From contig CM060200.1 of the NCBI GenBank assembly GCA_030562195.1, forward strand, positions 31,411,023 to 31,475,022: 64,000 bases of DNA. Reading direction: 5' to 3'. The notes beneath the pieces were generated by a model, which had not been told where the DNA came from, did no database searches, and saw nothing but the letters and a program-made list of their open reading frames with translations. A program made the translations under genes and the position numbers. How positions within the stretch are numbered: the stretch's first letter is position 1; each line of letters starts with the position of its first letter. This DNA is from Nipponacmea schrenckii (taxonomy: Eukaryota > Mollusca > Gastropoda > Lottiidae). This document shows, one piece after another, positions 55,010-64,000 of this stretch.

Positions 55010-56350
55010 AATAGACAGATTTTGACGTACCTTTGTGTAACTGTTCGTAGCCGACCAAGGATGAACCCTATTGAAAATCAGCGAACTCGAGTTTTTTTTA
55101 TTGTGTCCAATTTAAGCTAGTAAACACTCGAGAAGGCACAATTAATTGATTGATTTTGATTAATCTTTACATAAGTAATCACCCAAGGATGAACCCTAAT
55201 GAAAATCAGATAAATCGAAGATATTCAGTTATTACCCTGGTTTTGTAAACGTTTTCAAGTTTTAGCCCGCAAACACTCTAGAAAGCACAATTCTTTAGGA
55301 ATTTTGAAGAAACTTGCTGAAATTATTTTTTATTATAATAAATAATGTTTCCAGTAAATGACGGTCTAAAAGACCAATGTAACAAAATTACACAATGTAG
55401 CAACAAAGATGATTATTACATACAAACATATTCTATTGAAGAGGCAAAGTTATCTTTTTTCACTTTCTCCAACTTTGTGGCACAATAGACAAATTTACCT
55501 TTGTCAACAAGATAGAATTCAGAGTTCTCATAAGCCAGACTTCTAATACATCTATATTTGATATTCATTAATTTTGATCTGGGCTCTTCAGTAAGTGGAA
55601 AATGGAGCATGGAGTGTTCAGTACAGTTGAGCTTAAGTGGGCAAAGATCATTTCGAAAAGGTTTGCATTCACTGGCAGAAGGTTAAGGGGAACTCGTTTC
55701 GTTTTTGAGTAAATGTTAATTTGCTTGAGAGGTATCATTCTTGAGTAACATATTGTTTAAAATTAGGGGAACTCGTTTCGTTTTTGAGTAAATGTTAATT
55801 TGCTTGAGAGGTATCATTCTTGAGTAACATATTGTTTAAAATTAGCATATTCACAGAAACTTTCACTGACACTGAGTATAGCAGACCTTTCTGGAAAGTT
55901 CTGGAATTTTTCAATTTCTTGGCAGTATTGATAACCGCAGATTTGGCTCTTAAAGACTACAAAGCACAACACAATTCTTTATGGATTTTGGTGAAACTTT
56001 CTGAAATGATTAATAAACACCCAAGGATGAACCTTATTAAAAATTAAAAATTTTGAGAAATATTTTACATGAATTATTGCCCTTGTTTTTTGAAAACGCA
56101 TTATAAGGCACAATACTTTACGGATTTGTGAAGAATCTCGCTGAAATTGTTTATTATCACCGAATGAAGAACCCCATTGAAAATACAAAATACCGAAATA
56201 TATGAATGCCCTTTAAGAGGAACAATTCTTGACAGATTTTAATGAAACTCAGTAATTTTGTACTTTTATTACCCTAGAAAATAAGTGTATGACTGAAGGT
56301 TGAATGTTTCATTCCGGTGATTATATTACTTTGCCTGGCAAGCTATCTTA
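55010..56350. repeat. Dispersed repeat, copy 3, with inner unrelated block
   Basis: Units with CCAAGGATGAACCCTATTGA (55056), the same phrase near 55182 and 56023, TTATTGCCCTTG (56075), ACAATTCTTGACAGATTTTA (about 56221), GACTGAAGGTTGAATGTTTC (56291) and TTGCCTGGCAAGCTA. This is the family of 5925-6490. Sequence at about 55330-55960 is different and includes the 79-bp duplication, so the family is present here as two blocks flanking an insert or as two separate copies. Confidence 0.65.
55687..55844 (+). repeat. Exact 79-bp tandem duplication
   Basis: 55687-55765 and 55766-55844 are identical, each starting GGGGAACTCGTTTCGTTTTT and ending TTTAAAATTA. The absence of any mismatch means a very recent event or an assembly artefact. 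Confidence 0.95.
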
Positions 56351-59300
56351 TAATATTATTGTCTCTAGCCAAACTTGTTGCTCCCTCACAACCAACGGTC
56401 CCTCATATTATAATCGATCTTTAGTTTTACTCTTTAATAAGATAAAGAATATACACCACGCCCTTCCCCCGACGAAAATACTGTCATTTTATGATGAATG
56501 AAATTACATTCGTAAATTTCTTTCATGGGTTTCTTCATCAGTGTAAGCGAAATATTAAGAGGATCATTTGCATTAAAACTATCATATTGTCTGGTAATTA
56601 TATATTATGAATTCATTTACAACAATTGTCATCTTGATATGGACACAGTAGAAAATAAACTTCTAGTTACAAATTAATTCAACATTTACATCAATCAAAA
56701 CTAGTCTAGGACCATAATTTGATTCGTATTTTACAGAATACGAATTTCTTACAAAAATGATACATTAAAGTTATCACACAGAATTTGTCTTGAGGAATAC
56801 TAGTCAGTAAACTTTCAGGTAAGATGGCTGACAAAAACGCCATGTAGATTATTGTCGTTGACAAGACGATGCCAACTTCCTGCAAGCTTATATCGCAGAT
56901 TGACATCCACGAAACGTCCGCTTCCAACAAGTTGATTTCGAAGATTGTCGTTTAGATCTATATATTGGTATTTGACAATCAAAGTCCGGCTCTAACATGC
57001 TGATTTTAGATTCGTTTAGATTTAGAACCAAGGCTTCTAAAGTTGATATCGCAGTATGTCGTTCAGGTAGGTTTGATGTTATTTGATGTTATTTTATGCT
57101 CCCAGCAATATGGTATGACATAGGACGTTAAGGCATAAATGGACAACCAAAACCGATCACACAATATGTAAAATGGTAAATTCTGTTAAGTGTTACATTT
57201 TTCTAGAAATGTCGTTAAAATGTCAAAATAAGAAATCCACCAATTTTATCCCACTCAATCCCATGAGTTTAGAGACTTTAATCTAAACCAACCCAAAATT
57301 TGTCAGATAAGTCAACGAATAAGTGGAAAATAATAAACTTGGCTTTTTAGGACTTTCTTTAAATTAAAAGCCAGCTTTCCAACCCACAATCTTAGACTAG
57401 GACACTTACATTTTTGGATGTTGTTTTTGAGACATGCCGGGTGGTTGTTTGAGGAAGCATTTAAATGAAAATAAAATAATATATTGATTTTGTATAGATT
57501 TAAACGGAAAATATATTGATAACATCATTCGTATATTCGCTTTCTCTATTATCTTATCCTAGGTTGAACGCCGTACACCATTCTTGGCCTGATCTCGACT
57601 TCACATGTTTTTCGGTCCTGTTCGTTTTCTCTGCTATATATAGTGTATTTGAACAAAAGTATTAAACCTAGAATCATTTTCTCCTCTCCTTCATCAAGCC
57701 AGTCCTGTCATTCTGGTGAGAAAATAATATAATTATTAAACGATAAATAAAAACAAATAAATGATTTATGATGCTTTCACGCAGATTTCTATGAAAATCA
57801 AACGAATTGTATTGCGATATTCTGTTTAATAATTAATCATAAATATAAGGATTCATGAAAATGCTCTTCTTGAGACTGTCTGGTTGATTGAGAATCGTCA
57901 TTATTTTTTTTCTGTTGGATCTATTATTTCTATCTTCCTATCTTCTTTACCTAATAATGAGCATATAAAACTATACATACGTTCAAACTTACCAACAAGA
58001 GTATATATAATCATCAGTGAACTGGTGTCAAACTTTACATCACAATCTTTCAATAATCCGATAAATCCATATATCAATGTGATAAATCCATCAAAGTATA
58101 AAAAGTAATTATTTCATAATTCATTTTGTTTGATGGAATTATCGGATTTAACAGGGATTTTGTATTCAAATCTTGCTAATTTAATGTGTTCATTCCTGGG
58201 GAAGGTGAAACACAGTGAAATACAGTTCAAAGTCAGTCTTTACAAACACCAAAAGTATCAAACAGTATACATAGTTATGTAAAATCTATAGAAGTGAAAT
58301 CAAACTGATGACGGGGATTAGACAGAACGAAACAAACAACTATATTTTACAATAAACCATATAATCTAAAGAGGAGTAATGACGCTTAATTTGGTATTAC
58401 ATGTATACTTTTGAACTTGTACATGTACATGTACTTTTGAACTTGTACATGTACATGAATTTTCGTACAAATTGAAATAATCGAAGATCCTCCGTATTAT
58501 ATATTATTTATTCTACCCAATTTATAAGGCAGTTGTTATCAATATCTTTCTCTTACCTCATTTTATACCAAATAGAAGCGAAAAGTTCGCCCACCTATAC
58601 CACGGGGAAATTAACTTTACTGTGTTTTATTGTTATAAACTTCCCAGTCGATCAATTAATGAATAAAAAAATTAGACTGTTAAGTACTAATGCTCCTTTT
58701 TTTCTAATAAAGATTTTCACGACATGATAACTTAACATTGAAAGATGGCAGCAAAGATAGAAGACGCCCACAACAGCAGTAAAGTTTTTTGCAACATTTT
58801 GGTCGAAATGTTTTCAGAAATATAATAATACCCCATGACCACTTAAATCGGATAATATGTACATGTAGTTTCTTTCTCAAATAACAATGGATTAAATCCT
58901 TTCGTCTCGACCTCGACAATATTTAGCGTTCTTTATTTTTGACTTCAGATTAGGTAACAATTCAATCTTACCTAAAATTACCTCCCAGAAAAGTAAGACT
59001 GAAATTTCAGAAAAAGGGGGGTGGACAAACCTGGTCCACCCTGTCAGAACACCTGATATCACTGTATCAACAGCTTATATTGTTGAAGTTTTACCTGAAT
59101 ATAGCATAGGTAAGGATAGACCGGGTAAAAGTAGATGGATTCTACGCACATCATATCACAATTTCAATAAACCGGTTAATAAGTACATTATTATTTGAAG
59201 CTAAGAACCTTTTTTCAAAAAATTACTTAGTTCAATTGATATATTAATCAGTCTTGTTCACCTGATGACGACTGTGTAACTGTTGAAACGTTGTGTATTA

Positions 59301-60792
59301 TTGTATTAAATTGAGGAGTAGTATACCATAAAAACTATGTTCATTATTCATGTGCTTCCTACCCCCCCTAAATGTCGCTTAAGGATTAATTGATATATTG
59401 TCTTATGCATAGCCACGGTTACGCAGCCCAATTCAGTAAGATTAAAATTTTTATATCCACCCAAAAAAAAGTTACAGTTTCCCTTTAAACATAAGTATAT
59501 TCCAAAAACAACAACAAAAGCAAAACTTTTTTCGCTCCTTCATTATGCCATCTTGTCTTTTTGGAATAGGAAAACTTAAACACAATTTAATAAACTGGTT
59601 CCCCACAGGGAAATGCTTCCGGTTACTACCCCGAAGTTAAACATATATCGATTAACTCTCCAACCTATGAATAATTGTTTTATATAGGCACGTGACTGTG
59701 GCGCTGACAAATCTTAGATATATTTTCTGATTGTTGCTATTGGAAGTCACTGTTAGAGACTGTAACAAATCACTGTTGTAGATGATAAGCGGAAAGTTGA
59801 CTTTCTTTTGCTTTTATTATGGAATACATGTGAAGATAGCGTATTTCATTGGACTAAAAGGAATATTGTTTTCAATACGAACACACAAACCAACAAAAAT
59901 TTGTTACTACATAATAGGTAAGTGCACAAAAACATTCATTTCTTAAAGTAAAATCTAAGGTTTTTAAAATGAACATTTTGCCGTATATTGAACTCATGTA
60001 GGCATTTAAAATTGAACACAGGTAATTTTTATCACAAAAAAGGTATCGGAATTTGAACGTCCTGAACATTTATATTAAACTGGGATAAAATTGAATTAAA
60101 AATGACGAGAAAGGAATAACAAGGTAAAGAATGATCCAGAAGCTAAATGTATTCTATCTGGAATCTACATTACTGCCATAGCAATGAGAATATTTGACCA
60201 ATGCATATAACAGCTGTCAACGGATTTACAGGATTAACTATATTCTCTCCGTGCCTTGCCTAAAAATTCCATTTTCGAATATTTAAGTTTATAGCCTAAT
60301 ATATCATGTGTTTATGGAAATATAGTATAATCAACTGTCGACACCACAGTTATAATGGTTACAATTAATAAAGATTAATTTCAGAAATATACAATGGTAA
60401 TTAATTTAGTAATGTATATATTGACTTAATATAATAAAGTTTTCTACTTTGGCAAGTCGTCTATATGAAATTCCTATTAATTGTATTCTTTTATTTTTTC
60501 ATTATATCATGTTATTAGAGGTAAATTGATGTGAGAACATAATAAAACAAATTTACTCTATTACCATAGGGACTGTTTAGAAGTCCAGAAGAAAAATACA
60601 AATTTGAAAAATATATATAAATGAATACATGTCTTAAAATATTCTACTAACACGCATTAGATTAACTTACGAAGGAGTCTAAGAATGCAGGACAGCATAT
60701 TATGTTGAAAGAAAGAATTTCCCGGTGAGGGACCAAACACACGGAATTCAATATATCAGAGTAATTTTTGTTCATCAGATTCTAAATTATAG
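56351..60792. other. AT-rich interval, no gene recognised
   Basis: About 4.4 kb. The phrase ACTTTTGAACTTGTACATGTACATG occurs twice in overlap near 58409-58458 (a GTACATGTACAT palindromic run). A CCTGATGACGACTG ... GAAACGTTG phrase near 59261-59293 resembles, weakly, the conserved core seen near some Penelope-like and ribozyme-bearing repeats. Open frames at 56706, 57884 and 58704 are AT-driven and match nothing known to me. Confidence 0.4.
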
Positions 60793-61375
60793 CTCAACTC
60801 CAACCAAGAAAGTCATTCTCTTACTATGTAAGTCATACTCGACTCTTACCATGTAAGTTATATACCCAATACCAATCATGTAAGCTATATACTCAACACC
60901 AACCATGTAAGTTATACTCAACACCAACCATGTAAGTTATACTCAACACCAACCATGTAACTTATACACAACTCCAACCACGCAAGTCATACAGAACTCC
61001 AACTACATAAGTCATACTTGACTCCTACCATGTAAGTTATATACTCAATACCAATCATGTAAGCTATATACTCAACACCAACCATGTAAGTTATACTCAA
61101 TACATACCATGTAAGTTATACTCAACACCAACCATGTAAGTTTTACTCAACAACAACCATGTAAGTTATACTCAACACCAACCATGTAACTCATACACAA
61201 TTCCTATCACGCAAGTCATACAGAACTCAAGCTACATAAGTCATACTAAACCAAAACCACGTTAATCATAGGCTATTCACTCAAACCATGCAGTCATTCT
61301 CACCTCCAACCACATAAGTCATACTACACTCCAACCATGAAAGTCATACTCAACTCCAACCATGTAAGTCATACT
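60793..61375 (+). repeat. 25-bp minisatellite with 180-bp higher-order repeat
   Basis: Unit close to CATGTAAGTTATACTCAACA plus CCAAC, 25 bp, about 23 copies with variants. A block starting GACTCTTACCATGTAAGTTA (60842) recurs at 61020 with the same order of unit variants, giving a roughly 180-bp higher-order period. Isolated remnants of the unit appear at about 62279-62300 and 62390. Confidence 0.9.
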
Positions 61376-61639
61376 ATTATAAGGTAAACTTGACTCGGCT
61401 TTCCATATATAGGCTTCATTTTGTATTTACTTGAATCTTGTACCACACGACTCATCAAAGTACCAGGCTTGTTATTTGATAATTATCTACTGCAAAATTT
61501 TTGTGGCCTGTTCTAATTGGCATGTCACGAATGGTTACTGTGTGAAAAAAGACAGAACAAGCCAATTCAATTCAAATCTTTGGGCAAATCGTTTATCTCA
61601 GAAAAAATGTGATCAAAGTTTTGATAAATGTCTTTCTTT

Positions 61640-61905
61640 TTAATGGGTAAAAACTCTACTTGAATTTCTACGTTTTCTGTTCCATTTTTATAATCACCAC
61701 AGTATGGTTCTAACTCGACAGGTTCTATATCTTCGGCTTCATTTTATGTCTGCTGAGTATCATTGCCACTTTGTACAGTAATATTGCTGTCAGTGGCTTT
61801 CAAAACATTATTCATTTCATCATCCCCAAAATACCAATGAAAATTACCCTCTATCCATGGAAGGTCGGCATTGGTAGAGCCGTACACACTTAGAGCCGAG
61901 ATATG
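61640..61905 (-). other. Unexplained coding-like stretch on the - strand
   Basis: From about 61905 downwards one - strand frame reads YHISALSVYGSTNADLPWIE, GNFHWYFGDDEMNNVLKATD and NITVQSGNDTQQT, meets a single TAA, and continues with NEAEDIEPVELEPYCGDYKN, ENVEIQVEFLPIKKK. Composition is protein-like (Trp, Asp/Glu and Gly present; not repeat-driven) and contrasts with the AT-driven frames around it. I recognise no family. It could be a single exon, a processed-gene remnant or part of an unknown element. No splice sites were confidently placed. Confidence 0.3.
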
Positions 61906-64000
61906 ATAATCTTAATTGTCGCCACTATCCATTCACATATAAAAATACATATATTAAAAATTGTCAGAAAGGTCATTGTTATATCCTTCTCAAGAAACTT
62001 CGCTCATAGTAACAGTTTTTTTTATCACGTGCTATTTACAAAAAATTCTTATTACACGGTGGAATTCGCATAGTGGATAAGATTAGAAGAAAGGAATACG
62101 GCATATAAGTATTTTATAAATAACAAAATACTTAATTCGAGTTACATGAGTTGCATGTGATATAGGTTCATGGAAAACGTCCGATATATGAACACACTCA
62201 ATTAACATATTGAATAAAAACAAAAATGCTTCTTTGAAATGTTAGTTATACGTCTATGCGCGTATCTAACCTATACTTACTCCAACCATGTAAGTTCTAC
62301 TAAGCTGTAACCTGTAAGAACTATCTATTTAACTCAATTCAGGTAAGTTATTTAGTTATGCAGATATGCTAGACTCCAAAGTGTAAGCTATACAAGAGCA
62401 AGATTTACTTGACCTAAACCAATTACGACACATTCGACTCTTAAACTCGAGTAAAAGTTTCGTCGAATATCGTCGTTTTTTCTATGATTTCAACCTAGTA
62501 TAGTGAAATCTTCCTGCAATATTTCAAAGTTCCCCAGGCAATGGACATTTATATAAAAAGGATATCTCTGAAGTTCAAACAGTGGTTGAAATGCCATGGA
62601 AATAAATGGATGTATTAACAATTTATAAAACGTTTCATACATTGTCAAAGTTTCGTGAAAGTAATAGCTTAATGGGTTTCTGTCAGGATTTTTTATTCTT
62701 CGATCATTCACTATAAATTACACTGGGATTTGTCAAAAAGTTTATTACTGCAAAAGTTTTTGAGTAAAAGGATTTAGCTCTCGGGAAAGGTATAATATAT
62801 CGTAAACTGTTAAACTGATCGGCCTTAAAGTTACTTAAGACACCCGTATAAATTCCCTCACCGGCAACTATCAAAATGATAACAGTGTTATGTGACAGAA
62901 ATATGAATTCCATTATGAACCTAATTATTATCAAATTAACACATAAACCAGGTTTTGTGTAAATAAAGTACCTATTTTTATCGTTTATCCAATATTACCA
63001 ATTTTGTACTCGACCAAGATCTTATCAAAATATATATATAAATGCGTAACATGTTTCGCCAAGTTAGCATAACAACTATTAAATTAGCCTCTACCATACC
63101 TTAAAGCTAAATCTGACGCGCCTTTACTAAATCAAGGGCAAGGGCAATAACTCAACCGATTATTACTAAATTCGATCTTTACCGAGATCTATAATGTCTA
63201 CAAGCCAAATTTGAGGACTTTAGCCGTAGTCAAGGGCAATCAAAGTATTCAAAATTTTTTGGTTGATCAAATATAGTTGATCCGAACAGCAAAAGTCTTA
63301 AGCTGCCGGTTGATCTATTGGAACGGAAATAACTTAAATACGGACGGCAACTTATATATCTCTAGATGTACTATATGACCCAACAATGGTTAATTATGAT
63401 GAGATTATTATGGTGAGATGTTTCAAACCTCCAGCTAATTTCATTACTTACAGTATAATGACTAGTTGTTTAATTACGACATCAAACCAAGTTTATCCAC
63501 CTTTGCTCAGGAATTCCTCATTACAAATACCTAATTAAAGATAAACCATCCTTTACGAAAATTTACAAAATTTTCTTAATGGAAACCTATATAAGAGAGA
63601 GAATATCCATAAAACTATTTTAGACCAAAGAGACCGTCGTTAAAGAATTGAATTTACCCCGAGCCGTAATGCCAAAAAAACATTTTCATACGTAGCTATG
63701 TTTTACTCAAATTTGGAGCAGCTTGTATAGCTACTTAACTTTTTTTTTTATAGAAAAGCTATAATTGATTGATTCCTTGGAGCTGAAGTTTTCTGGCGTA
63801 ATCACATTTACCTTTTCATAAGTTTTGATGTGACAGTGCCACCAAAAACACAACCTTAGTCGAATATTACCGGCATGATGGGTTGTTTCTATTATTGTGT
63901 GTATTCTATACTTGTTATTGAGAACAATGAAGGACCTGCTCCCCTTGTCATTGGATTATTATCATGTTTGAAAAGACGATACTGCATTTAGATTTCGTTA
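61906..64000. other. AT-rich interval with a bivalve-style short repeat
   Basis: No gene recognised. 63125-63330 contains AAGGGCAAGGGCAATAACTC, CGATCTTTACCGAGATCT and TCAAGGGCAATC, a style of short dispersed repeat I associate with bivalve genomes and whose core is the reverse complement of the GAGTTATTGCCCTTG block of the dispersed repeat above. Short - strand frames at 62490-62934 match no family I know. Confidence 0.4.

Noticed and set aside
58290..58330. CTGATGACGGGG ... GAAACAAAC as a hammerhead core
   Set aside because: The segment between the blocks has no complementary arms, so stem II cannot form.

Overview
Eukaryotic draft-assembly sequence: roughly two-thirds A+T, intron-bearing, with a 500-base gap of Ns at 33072-33571 and very dense transposable elements and satellites. 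The only recognisable host gene is the 3' half of a diisopropylfluorophosphatase (DFPase)-like Ca2+-dependent beta-propeller phosphotriesterase (exons 9315-9446, 9598-9814, 10202-10464), a family best known from squid and other molluscs. Short dispersed repeats carrying AAGGGCAATAACTC-like cores, which I associate with bivalves, also occur. I infer a lophotrochozoan, most likely a mollusc and possibly a bivalve. This is inference, not proof.

Layout. 1-2900: nothing recognised. 2908-5040: a 50-bp minisatellite with higher-order repeats that seems to have grown out of an in-frame 51-bp (17-residue) coding repeat, followed by a broken TE-like gene (5281-5853). 5925-6490: a dispersed repeat that recurs at 20858-21720 and 55010-56350. 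9315-10464: the DFPase-like exons. 10611-20857: a nest of mobile DNA. A tyrosine-recombinase (DIRS/Ngaro-type) retroelement supplies reverse transcriptase on + (10611-11626) and RNase H (20205-20857) and recombinase (14663-14966) on -. It is split by a MULE transposon with a FLYWCH/DDE transposase (11627-14656) and by a 5.2-kb foldback-like element whose long inverted arms are 41-bp tandem repeats (14969-20194). That second element carries a 54-bp AT-rich satellite, itself interrupted by a hairpin-rich insert. The RT stops at the codon where the opposite-strand RNase H fragment starts, which suggests an inversion with one breakpoint at the MULE end.

21721-33071: no host gene seen. There are three copies of a roughly 1.3-kb repeat family and a tiny LINE insertion with clear 13-bp target duplications. 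33895-35925: a Penelope-like element (RT plus GIY-YIG) abutting a truncated Ty3/Gypsy element C (35910-37274), both on -.

38378-52886: nested LTR retrotransposons on +. Element A (Ty3/Gypsy, 611-bp 3' LTR at 52046-52656, PBS at 39133) is interrupted by element B (997-bp LTRs at 41361-42357 and 46866-47862). B encodes protease, then integrase, then RT-RNase H: integrase lies upstream of RT, the rare Gmr1-type order. A second, partial internal region of B (47863-49338) follows its right LTR, after which the pol of A resumes. Both elements carry stops, frameshifts and deletions; A also holds a perfect 55-bp inverted duplication in its integrase tail. 52887-64000: AT-rich DNA with tandem duplications, a 25-bp minisatellite (60793-61375) and one unexplained open stretch on - (61640-61905).
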